64,000 bases of DNA from Marinospirillum alkaliphilum DSM 21637 (GTDB lineage Bacteria > Pseudomonadota > Gammaproteobacteria > Pseudomonadales > Halomonadaceae), in NCBI RefSeq assembly GCF_900119735.1, contig NZ_FPJW01000003.1, positions 186,001 to 250,000 on the forward strand, read 5' to 3'. How positions within the stretch are numbered: position 1 is the stretch's first letter; each line of letters starts with the position of its first letter. The notes below the pieces were generated by a model, which did not search any database, was not told the origin of the DNA, and saw only the letters and a program-made list of their open reading frames with translations. The translations under genes and the position numbers were made by a program. Below are positions 35,460-45,900 of the stretch, in pieces.

Positions 35460-36219
35460 GGATACAAACTCCATGATCCACATAGTGGATCTGCCCTGTG
35501 GTGCCAGCTGACAGGTGACTGAGGAAATACAGGGCTGCGCCACCCACTTCGTCAATGGTTGGCAACTGACCATCACAGGAATGGCGGCGGTTGTGCTCCA
35601 GCATGGCATCAAAATCGCGGATGCCACTGGCGGCGCGTGTTGGAATGGTGCCAGGTGAAATGCAATTGACACGAATGCCTTGTGGCCCCAGATCCCTTGC
35701 CAGATAACGGGTTGCTGCTTCCAGTCCGGCCTTGGCGCAGGCCATGACATTATAATCCCCGGTGGTGATGGCAGAGCCAAGGTAACTGAAGTTGATAAGC
35801 GCACCGCCGTTGGGCATCAGGCTGCGGGCGTGGCGAGCCATTTCAATAAAGCTGTAACAAGACACATCCATGGCGGTCAGAAAGCCTTCACGCGAGCAAT
35901 CGGATAATGGGGCATGCAGATCCTGCAGGGGACAGAAAGCCAACGAATGCACCACTCCATCCAGTTCCCCCCAGACCTCCCGGCAGGCCTCAAAAACCCG
36001 GGCCATCTGGCCGGGCTGGGTGACGTCCATTGGCAGGATCATGCGAGCATCCAGTGATTCAGCCAGAGGACGAACATGGGGTTCAGCCTTTTCATTCAGG
36101 TAGGTGATGGCCAATTCAGCACCCTGCTGGTGTAGGGCTTTTGCACAACCCCAGGCAATACTCCGGTCATTGGCGATGCCGGCAATCAGTACTTTTTTTC
36201 CTTGCATCAAAGGTTTCAT
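35452..36219 (-). CDS. FabI-like enoyl-ACP reductase
   Basis: 255-aa short-chain dehydrogenase of the FabI class, which reduces trans-2-enoyl-ACP in fatty acid elongation with NAD(P)H. Seen: the nucleotide motif GIANDRSIAWG at residues 14-24, VVHSLAFCPLQDL, and the catalytic core FSYLGSAITTGDYNVMACAK with Tyr-x6-Lys. The following RVNCISPGTIPTRAASGI matches FabI but with Pro-Thr-Arg where E. coli has Arg-Thr-Leu. It overlaps the HAMP gene by four bases and the EAL gene by eight. The setting, among sensory genes, is unusual for a housekeeping FabI, so it may be a paralogue with a signalling or specialised role. Confidence 0.85.
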   Translation of the reverse strand: MKPLMQGKKVLIAGIANDRSIAWGCAKALHQQGAELAITYLNEKAEPHVRPLAESLDARMILPMDVTQPGQMARVFEACREVWGELDGVVHSLAFCPLQDLHAPLSDCSREGFLTAMDVSCYSFIEMARHARSLMPNGGALINFSYLGSAITTGDYNVMACAKAGLEAATRYLARDLGPQGIRVNCISPGTIPTRAASGIRDFDAMLEHNRRHSCDGQLPTIDEVGGAALYFLSHLSAGTTGQIHYVDHGVCIHG

Positions 36220-36626
36220 GCCTGGCTCCTGTCCGGGTTGCCTGTGGTGTTTTGAGGGTTAGGATCCTGTTGTTGCTGGCGCAGCTGCTCCAGGGAGGTT
36301 TCCACCAGATCCAGCAAGCTGTTTAACTGGCGTGCCAGGTAACCACTTTCGTGCTGATGACTGGCTTGTTGTTCACGCACCCTGAGACCAAGATTCCCCT
36401 TGCGACACTGATGCAAGACTTCACTGAGTTGCTGCAGCTGACAGGTCAGTTGATGGATCAGGCGCTGGATCAGCAATAAGCAGGGCAGCGACAAGGCTGA
36501 TAACACGGCTGCCCAGCCAGATTCTCCGCGCAGTAACAACACCAGACTGGCAAGACCACAACTGAGGCTGATCAGTACCAGCCATGAAATGCGTTGGCGG
36601 TGAGTATCAGGAAAGTTGGTTTGCAT
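36216..36626 (-). CDS. TM-hairpin and HAMP protein without output domain
   Basis: 136 aa. Two hydrophobic segments (residues ~14-32 and ~38-57) separated only by RGESGW, then a HAMP-like region (~60-120, with LSEVLHQCRKGNLGLRVREQ and LNSLLDLVETSLEQL). No signalling or enzymatic domain follows; the last ~20 residues are Gln/Asn/Pro-rich. The tight membrane hairpin followed by HAMP is the layout of the aerotaxis receptor Aer after its PAS domain. The start overlaps the PAS gene by 20 bases and the stop overlaps the fabI-like gene by four. Confidence 0.7.
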   Translation of the reverse strand: MQTNFPDTHRQRISWLVLISLSCGLASLVLLLRGESGWAAVLSALSLPCLLLIQRLIHQLTCQLQQLSEVLHQCRKGNLGLRVREQQASHQHESGYLARQLNSLLDLVETSLEQLRQQQQDPNPQNTTGNPDRSQA

Positions 36627-37239
36627 GGCCGTGCTCCTTGAATAAACGACGCATCACCTGACAGAGATCGTGTCCCATGCGAGAAGCCCAGCGTTGCATG
36701 TGTAACTGGCTGGTCAGGCTGCCTTCATGAGGTTCTGCTTCCAGTTGCAAGAGTTGTTGATAAAGGGGCTGTAACTGCTGCTGTGCACGAAGGGGTACAC
36801 GGCGGCAAATCAGGCAATAACCATTTAACTGATTATTGAGGTATTCAGGTGTGGCGTTGACAAAAGTCCATTGGTGGTCAGGTGTATTCAGCAGCAGAAA
36901 ACCGGTGAAACTCTGCCCTTGACTCATTTTCAGATACAAACCATCAGTGATGGTGCGTGGCAAGCTGGCTGACCAGAGGTGTGACAGGTGATAACCCTCC
37001 ACCTGATCAGGTTCAAGCCGGGTCAACTCCACCAGCTCTGGGCTGGCATATTGCATGACACCCCGTGCATCCGTGCGGATCACAGCAATCAGGATTTCCT
37101 GGGATTGTTGCAGGCTGTCGCTGAGGCTGATTCTGGAATCAGCTTTCAACACGGCTGGTGCTGCTGCCTGAGCGGCTGTTTTCAAGCGAGGTACAAAAGG
37201 ATTGGGTAGGGACTGTGACAAGTTGAGTGGCCTGTTCAT
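36607..37239 (-). CDS. Aer-like PAS domain protein
   Basis: 210 aa, soluble. Start at ATG 37239 with GGAGGC upstream. PAS domain at ~residues 48-150: IRTDARGVMQYASPELVELT, then RTITDGLYLKMSQGQSFTGF and a WTFVNATP strand, the same layout as the Aer PAS (DMWFTLKKGEPWSG). The residues that hold FAD in E. coli Aer (Arg-His pair and Trp) are not at the matching positions, so a different ligand or no cofactor is possible. The C-terminal 60 residues are helical. Together with the next gene it looks like the input half of an Aer receptor split into two chains. Confidence 0.75.
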   Translation of the reverse strand: MNRPLNLSQSLPNPFVPRLKTAAQAAAPAVLKADSRISLSDSLQQSQEILIAVIRTDARGVMQYASPELVELTRLEPDQVEGYHLSHLWSASLPRTITDGLYLKMSQGQSFTGFLLLNTPDHQWTFVNATPEYLNNQLNGYCLICRRVPLRAQQQLQPLYQQLLQLEAEPHEGSLTSQLHMQRWASRMGHDLCQVMRRLFKEHGHANQLS

Positions 37240-37269
37240 GATGCCTCCGTGTACCTGAAGTGGACAGGC

Positions 37270-37398
37270 TCAGCTTGCCGTGCCTAAGTGACAGAATGAC
37301 AACCACTGCATGATGAATTGCTGACAGTGATCCTCCTTCTGCAACTGACGAATCATCCGGGCCAGTTGGTTGACCAGCAGGGGATTAAAAAACATCAT
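37270..37398 (-). CDS. Candidate 42-aa small protein
   Basis: Short reading frame starting ATG-ATG at 37398 with AGGAG seven bases upstream, and ending 30 bases before the PAS gene. Predicted MMFFNPLLVNQLARMIRQLQ followed by KEDHCQQFIMQWLSFCHLG and three more residues: amphipathic helical, two Cys, no membrane segment long enough to be sure. The good ribosome binding site and operon position support it; there is no homology evidence. It could be a leader peptide. Confidence 0.45.
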   Translation of the reverse strand: MMFFNPLLVNQLARMIRQLQKEDHCQQFIMQWLSFCHLGTAS

Positions 37399-37517
37399 GG
37401 CAGCACTCCTGAGTGGTGGGAAACACCCTCAGCATGCCGCGGTATTGTTGCAGGGTCATGAAACCTTTGGCTGGCAGCAAAGGGGCTGCTGCTTCCGGCA
37501 TCCATGCCGGTGATCAC

Positions 37518-38489
37518 TTAGAGGTCCAGCACCAGCACCCTTGATCTGGAGCGTGAACAGCAGGGTGTGAAGCAGTCATTGGTGGCCTTTTCCTCCTCAG
37601 TCAGGTAGCGGTCCCGATGTTCCGGTATACCGTCCAGCACCCGGGTGATGCAGGTTCCGCAGATGCCTTGTTCACAGGACGTCAGTAAATCCACATCGTG
37701 ATCAATCAAAACCTCGGCAACACTTCTGTCTGCAGGAATGGTCAGGTTGATGCCGCTGCGCGCCAGCTGGACTTCAAAGCAGTCATCCGTGCCGCTGTCC
37801 ACAGTGGAGCCGACAAAATATTCGGTGTGCAGCTGTTCTGCAGGCCAGCCAGCCTGCTTGCAGGCATGGATCACGGCCTCATTGAAGGCTTCCGGCCCGC
37901 AGACATGAAAGTGGACCCCCGGCCTCGGATTGGCTGACAGGTCTGCAAGGTTGATCCGTTGGCTTTTACCTGCCCGGGTGAAGTGAAAGATCACCCGGTC
38001 CGCAAAGGGAGACGATTCCAGTTCAGTGACAAACGCGGCCTGTTCCGGGGTTCTGGCTGAATAGTGCAGTTCAAACGAGCGGCCATTCTGATGCAGTTCC
38101 TTCGCCATCGCCAGAATCGGGGTGATGCCGATGCCACCGGCAACCAGTAGCGTGTGACTGGCATCCGGGTTCAGTGCAAAGTGATTGCGGGGCGCACTGA
38201 TCTGCAGCAGATCCCCTTCCTGCACCTGCTCATGCATGGCCAGGGAGCCGCCGCGAGACGGGTGTTCCCGTTGCACTGCAATCCGGTAGCAGTGGCGATC
38301 AGCAGGGTTGTTGCAGAGGGAATACTGGCGCAGGTGTTCGCTGTTCACCTGCACATCAATGTGGGCGCCTGCCGTGAACGGCGGCAACTCCCGCCCGTGT
38401 GGATCCACCAGATCAAACTGCACAATGTCGGTGGCCAGAGTTTTCTTTTGCAGCACCTGAACCATCATGCTGAGGCTGGTTTTTTTCAT
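37518..38489 (-). CDS. vanB: Vanillate O-demethylase reductase-type oxidoreductase
   Basis: Electron-transfer subunit for the Rieske oxygenase encoded just upstream. 323 aa; ATG at 38489 preferred over 38495 for spacing to GGAG. FMN-binding ferredoxin-reductase domain (RQYSLCNNPADRHCYRIAVQ), NAD domain (LLVAGGIGITPILAMAKEL; HFHVCGPEAFNEAV), and a C-terminal plant-type 2Fe-2S domain near residue 270 (SCEQGICGTCITRVLDG, then a final Cys in TNDCFTPCC). This FMN-NAD-2Fe2S order is that of VanB. Substrate is inferred from vanA and the operators. Confidence 0.88.
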   Translation of the reverse strand: MKKTSLSMMVQVLQKKTLATDIVQFDLVDPHGRELPPFTAGAHIDVQVNSEHLRQYSLCNNPADRHCYRIAVQREHPSRGGSLAMHEQVQEGDLLQISAPRNHFALNPDASHTLLVAGGIGITPILAMAKELHQNGRSFELHYSARTPEQAAFVTELESSPFADRVIFHFTRAGKSQRINLADLSANPRPGVHFHVCGPEAFNEAVIHACKQAGWPAEQLHTEYFVGSTVDSGTDDCFEVQLARSGINLTIPADRSVAEVLIDHDVDLLTSCEQGICGTCITRVLDGIPEHRDRYLTEEEKATNDCFTPCCSRSRSRVLVLDL

Positions 38490-38557
38490 GTTCATTTCTC
38501 CGGGGCCGTGTTACCTGGAAACGGCCCGTCATTGCCCGTCTGGGATGTCATGGATGA

Positions 38558-39604
38558 TCAGGGGTGTTCCGCAGCAAGGATTTTGTCCAGCATGCGCCGC
38601 GCCAGAACCCCGCCACCGTCAATGTTCAGTTTCAGCAATGGTCGATCAGGGTTTTCCAGCAGGTTACGCTGCTGAGCTTCCAGCATGTCGAGGTCTTCTG
38701 CAAAGATCTTGCCCTGACCTTCACGAATGGTCTCGGTCAATGCCGTGTCATGCGGCTTGAAGTTGCGCGCCATGCCCCAGAAATACCAGATGGAGGTTTC
38801 CGTTTCCGGAGTGATGAAATCCACCACTATGCTGGATGCTTTCTTGTCTGCCGGTGCGTTGTAACCGCCATGACCGGCATGAGCCACACCAACCTCGATC
38901 ATGATGTGGCTGGGTGGGGTGAAGCGACTGATCTGCCAGCGATCGACCGGCACATCCGGATCCAGATCATTAAAGCGCAGGGCATTTTGCCAGAAGGGCG
39001 GCGCGGGGATTTTTTCCATGGTGCGCCGGGTGACAACAGTGTCACCATCCTTGAAGGACTCCGGGGGTTGTTCCTCAATTTCCGGCTGACCGATGCTGGT
39101 GGCGTGTACATAGGTTTCGTGCGTTAAATCCATCAGATTATCGATCATCAGTCTGTAGTTGCAGTTGATGTGGTAAAGGCCGCCACCATAAGCCCATTCG
39201 GGATCATCAAACCAGTTGAAATCCGGAATCAGATCGGGATCTGCCAGTGCTGCATCACCAGCCCATACCCAGATGAAACCGTAGCGTTCTTCCACCGGGT
39301 AGCTGCGCACACCGGGAAAAGCCTGAGCTCGCTGGCCGGGCATGGATTTGCAATTGCCGTCACAGTTCATGACCAGACCGTGATAACCACAGACCAGATC
39401 ACCCTGTTCGTTGACAAATCCAAGCGAAAGCGGGGCACCGCGATGGGGACAGAAATCGGCAATGGCAACGGCTTTATTGCCTTGAGTGCGATAAAAAACC
39501 ATGCGTTCGCCGCAGATCTGGCGGCCCAGGGGTTTGCTGTTCACTTCGTCTGATGTACAGGCCACGTACCAGGTGTTTTTCGGCCAGGACTGCTGAGTGC
39601 TCAT
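38558..39604 (-). CDS. vanA: Vanillate O-demethylase-type Rieske oxygenase
   Basis: Terminal oxygenase of 348 aa. Seen: Rieske 2Fe-2S ligands in CPHRGAPLSLGFVNEQG and CGYHGLVM (residues ~47-75), and the mononuclear iron motif DNLMDLTHETYVHATSIG near 150. Together with VanB it would remove a methyl group from vanillate or a related methoxylated aromatic acid to give a catechol plus formaldehyde. The ring-cleavage genes are not in the window. Start ATG with AGGAGG upstream. Divergent from a GntR regulator with VanR-type operators between them. Confidence 0.88.
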   Translation of the reverse strand: MSTQQSWPKNTWYVACTSDEVNSKPLGRQICGERMVFYRTQGNKAVAIADFCPHRGAPLSLGFVNEQGDLVCGYHGLVMNCDGNCKSMPGQRAQAFPGVRSYPVEERYGFIWVWAGDAALADPDLIPDFNWFDDPEWAYGGGLYHINCNYRLMIDNLMDLTHETYVHATSIGQPEIEEQPPESFKDGDTVVTRRTMEKIPAPPFWQNALRFNDLDPDVPVDRWQISRFTPPSHIMIEVGVAHAGHGGYNAPADKKASSIVVDFITPETETSIWYFWGMARNFKPHDTALTETIREGQGKIFAEDLDMLEAQQRNLLENPDRPLLKLNIDGGGVLARRMLDKILAAEHP

Positions 39605-39646
39605 GGTGTGCTCCTCCTGTTCGGTTTGGATAACCGCTTTTGTATT

Positions 39647-39658
39647 TGTGGATCCAAA
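39647..39658. promoter_or_regulatory. VanR-type operator, vanA-proximal
   Basis: TGTGGATCCAAA, nine of twelve positions identical to the known VanR operator ATTGGATCCAAT, with a perfect palindromic core TGGATCCA (39649-39656). It lies 43 bases upstream of the vanA start. Confidence 0.6.
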
Positions 39659-39698
39659 GATAGGTTATTTATTGCTTCTAGACAATAAAAATCAATTT

Positions 39699-39710
39699 AT
39701 TGGATCCATT
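39699..39710. promoter_or_regulatory. VanR-type operator, regulator-proximal
   Basis: ATTGGATCCATT, eleven of twelve positions identical to the known VanR operator ATTGGATCCAAT. The core is 52 bases from the first copy, about five helical turns, so one dimer could sit on each. An additional ATTG-N8-CAAT inverted repeat lies between them at 39671-39686. Confidence 0.7.
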
Positions 39711-39742
39711 GTTCTTATCCTGTCCTGGTTTTTTTCCTTCAG

Positions 39743-40501
39743 ATGCTTGCCTTGAACCTTACCGCAAAGGACAATCCCGGCTGTATTTCAACCAATCAGA
39801 GTGCACTTGATATGAGTGGTGTCAGCAAAGTGGCAGTATCCACCCTTCGCAAACTCATCAGTGATGGGCATTTAAAGCCCGGAGAAAAACTGGGCGAAGT
39901 TCAGGTCGCAGAAATGCTGGGTGTCTCACGCACACCCATTCGACTGGCCTTTCGGACACTGGAGCAGGAAGGCTTGCTGGAAAAAGCCGGCAAGCAGGGT
40001 TTTGTGGTGCGAGCCTTTTCCCGCGAAGACGTGATCTGTGGTCTGGAAATCCGGGGCGTGCTGGAAGGCCTGGCTGCCCGGAAAATGGCTGAAGCGGGAC
40101 TGACAGTCACTGACAAGGCGGCTTTACAGCAGTGTATTGATGATGGTGATGCGCTGTTTGCAAAGGAGCACCCGACAGAGGTGGATCTGCTCAACTGGAG
40201 CGAGATCAACGCAAGGTTTCATGGTGTCATCGTGAAGGGAGCTGGCAGCCGCGCCATTGCTGATGCCATTGCACGCAACAGCCACCTGCCCTTTGCTTCA
40301 TCCGACTCCATCATCTTTGACACCCGGCACGTGGATCGGGAATTCAGAAAATTGCATCTGGCTCACCTGCAGCACCAGATGGTGTTTCAGGCATTGGTGA
40401 TGGGGGAGGGCGCGCGTGCTGAAATGCTGATGCGTGAACATGCCTACATCGGTTTGCGTTATGGCGGACTGTTCGGTTTGCCGGAAGCGCTTGAATCGTG
40501 A
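39743..40501 (+). CDS. vanR: GntR-family (FadR/VanR type) repressor
   Basis: Transcription regulator, divergent from vanAB. 252 aa from ATG 39743, or 229 aa from ATG 39812; neither has a strong ribosome binding site. Winged helix at the N-terminus (AEMLGVSRTPIRLAFRTLEQ then EGLLEKAGKQGFVVRAFS), followed by an all-helical FCD ligand domain (LEIRGVLEGLAARKMAE; ARFHGVIVKGAGS). Likely represses vanAB until vanillate binds. Support comes from the two operator copies in the intergenic region. Confidence 0.82.
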   Translation: MLALNLTAKDNPGCISTNQSALDMSGVSKVAVSTLRKLISDGHLKPGEKLGEVQVAEMLGVSRTPIRLAFRTLEQEGLLEKAGKQGFVVRAFSREDVICGLEIRGVLEGLAARKMAEAGLTVTDKAALQQCIDDGDALFAKEHPTEVDLLNWSEINARFHGVIVKGAGSRAIADAIARNSHLPFASSDSIIFDTRHVDREFRKLHLAHLQHQMVFQALVMGEGARAEMLMREHAYIGLRYGGLFGLPEALES

Positions 40502-40536
40502 TCTTCTTACTGCCTTGATGACAAATTGCTGACAGG

Positions 40537-40557
40537 AATCAAAACACCTGTTTGATT
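40537..40557. repeat. Inverted repeat between vanR and the phosphatase gene
   Basis: AATCAAA-ACACCTG-TTTGATT, 7-bp perfect arms. It could be a weak terminator of vanR or an operator for the following gene; no U-tract follows. Confidence 0.35.
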
Positions 40558-40603
40558 GTCTTGCTAGCTTGGCATCTGTTACCGATTCAGTGCGGAGAAG
40601 AGT

Positions 40604-42894
<2,291 letters not shown>

Positions 42895-42918
42895 TTACCT
42901 GAGTCGCGGTTACCGGAA

Positions 42919-45900
42919 TCACTGGGCGCTCTGACGGGTGGTTTTCAGCAGGTCAGCCAGATTGGCGGCCTTGGGCTTCACCAGCCAGAAGTGGCGAATG
43001 AAGTCTGAAAACTCCTGCAGGATCTTGCGGCCCCAAGCGGAGTTGGTTTCCTCAACAAAGGTCTGGATCATGCTGCGCAGATGGTTGCGGTAGGCTTCCG
43101 TCTGTTCGGTGTTGATGCGGTGCAGATCCACCAGTTCGTGGTTGTACTTGTCCACAAAGCTGCGCTCCAGGTCCAGCACGTAGGCAAAACCACCGGTCAT
43201 GCCTGCGCCGAAGTTGTAACCGGTGTCACCCAGTACACACACCAGACCGCCGGTCATGTATTCACAGCAGTGGTCACCGGCCCCTTCCACGATGGCCGTG
43301 GCACCGGAGTTACGCACCGCAAAACGCTCACCGGCACGACCGGCAGCATAGAGGTGGCCGCCGGTGGCACCATAGAGGCAGGTGTTGCCCATGATGGAGG
43401 TCTTGTGGCTGGCAAAAGCACTGCCTTGTGGCGGTACCAGCACCAGTTTGCCGCCGTTCATGCCTTTACCGACATAGTCGTTGGCATCCCCTTCCAGGAA
43501 CAGGTTCAGGCCACGGGCATTCCATACTCCGAAGCTCTGACCGGCAACCCCTTTCAGTTTCAGGGTGACCGGGTTGTCCGCCAGGCCTTCATCACCGTAA
43601 CGGCGGGCGATCTCACCGGAAATACGGGCTCCGATGGAGCGATCGCAGTTGGTGACGGTGAACTCAAACTCACCGCCGGTTTTGTTATCCAGGGCATCCT
43701 GCAGGGCGGCCACCATCTGCTCGGCCAGTTCACCCTTGTCGAAGGGTTCGTTGCGGCTGATGCTGCAGAATTGCGGGGCAGTTGCCGGTACGTCATCGTT
43801 GTTGAGCATGCGGCTGAAGTCCAGCTTGCCCTGACGTTCGGTTTCACCTTCGATGACTTCCAGCAGATCCACCCGGCCAATCAGGTCGGTGAGCTGTTTC
43901 ACACCCAGCTCAGCCAGGATTTCACGTACTTCCTGAGCAATGAAGCGGAAATAGTTTTTCACCATCTCCACGGTGCCTCGGAAGTGTTCATCACGCAGTG
44001 CCTGGTTCTGGGTGGCAACGCCGGTGGCACAGTTGTTCAGGTGGCAGATGCGCAGGTATTTGCAACCCAGTGCCACCATCGGGGCGGTACCAAAACCGAA
44101 ACTTTCAGCACCCAGAATGGCGGCTTTGATGACATCCAGGCCGGTTTTCAAGCCGCCATCCGTCTGCAGGCGAATCTTGTCACGCAGCTTGTTCATGCGC
44201 AGTGCCTGCTGCACTTCGGCCAGACCGATTTCCCAGGGGGAACCGGCGTATTTGATGGAGGTCAGCGGGGAAGCTGCAGTGCCGCCGTCATAACCGGATA
44301 CGGTGATCAGGTCGGCATAAGCCTTGGCCACACCGGTGGCAATGGTGCCGATACCCGGTTCGGACACCAGTTTCACCGAAACCTGCGCCTGAGGATTGAC
44401 CTGCTTGAGGTCAAATATCAGCTGTGCCAGATCTTCGATGGAGTAGATGTCGTGGTGCGGCGGTGGTGAAATCAGGGTGACACCAGGCACCGAATGGCGC
44501 AGACGGGCAATCAGTGCATTCACCTTGCCACCGGGCAGCTGGCCACCTTCACCGGGCTTGGCACCCTGGGCAACCTTGATCTGCAAGACTTCGGCATTCA
44601 CCAGGTAGCCGGGGGTGACACCAAAACGACCGGAAGCAATCTGCTTGATTTTGGACGACTTGATGGTGCCGTAACGGGCCGGGTCTTCACCGCCTTCACC
44701 GGAGTTGGAGCGGGCACCCAGTTCGTTCATGGCCTGAGCCAGGGCTTCATGGGCTTCCGGAGACAGTGCGCCCAGTGACATGCCTGCCGAGTCAAAACGC
44801 GGCAGCAGCGATTCAATGCTTTCCACTTCGTCCAGTGACAGCGGCTGGTCAGCTTTTTTCAGCTTCATCAGGTCGCGCAGGGTGGCTGCCGGACGCTCGT
44901 TGACCAGTCTGGCAAAGCGTTTCCAGGCATCGTAGCTGCCGGTTTGCACGGCTTCCTGCATGGCCTTGACCACGTCCGGGTTGTAAGCGTGGTATTCACC
45001 GCCGTGAACAAATTTCAGCAGGCCGCCCTGAGTGATGGGGGCCGATTTACGCCAGGCAGTTTCAGCCAGCAGTTCCTGGTCCATCTGCAGGTCGGCAAAA
45101 CCGGCACCCTGGATGCGACTGGCAACACCCTTGAAGCAGAGTTCAACCACTTCATCATCCAGACCGATGGCTTCAAACAGCTGAGAGCCACGGTAAGACG
45201 CCAGGGTGGAAATCCCCATCTTGGACAGGATTTTCAGCAGGCCTTTCTGAATGCCCTTGCGGTAGGCACGACGGGTGTCACCGGGTTCACCCTGGAGTTC
45301 GCCACTGCGGTGCAGGTCGGCAATCACCTGATAGCTCAGCCAGGGGTTGATGGCGGTGGCACCAAAACCAAACAGCACGGCCATGTGGTGGGAGTCACGC
45401 GCCCATCCGGTATCCACAATGATGTTGGCATCACAGCGCATGCCCTTGCTCATCAGGCGATGATGCACAGCACCAGTGGCCAGTACGGCATTAACCGGAA
45501 TCTTGCCTTTTTCCAGAGTGCGATCCGACAGCACCAGCAGTACCTTGCCGGCGCGCACGGCATCTTCTGCCTGCTGGCAGATGTTTTCCACTGCCTGTTT
45601 CAGGCCCATTTCCGCCGGGTTGAACTGCAACTGGATAAAATGCTCGGCAAAGCCGGGGCGGTCATCTTCCACCAGCGACTTGAATTTACGCGGTGACAGC
45701 ACCGGAGTGGTCAGAATGATGCGGTTGGCATGTTCCGGGCCTTCTTCAAACACGTTCATTTCGCGGCCAATGCAAGTCTCCAGCGACATCACAATGGCTT
45801 CGCGCAGCGGGTCAATCGGCGGGTTGGTGACCTGAGCAAATTTCTGGCGGAAGAAGTCGGCAACGTGACGCACCTTCTTCGACAGTACGGCCATCGGTGT

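Noticed and set aside
35460-35804. N-terminal extension of the EAL-CBS-GGDEF protein
   Set aside because: It lies wholly inside the fabI-like gene in another frame and has no domain character; the ATG at 35459 gives a normal start.
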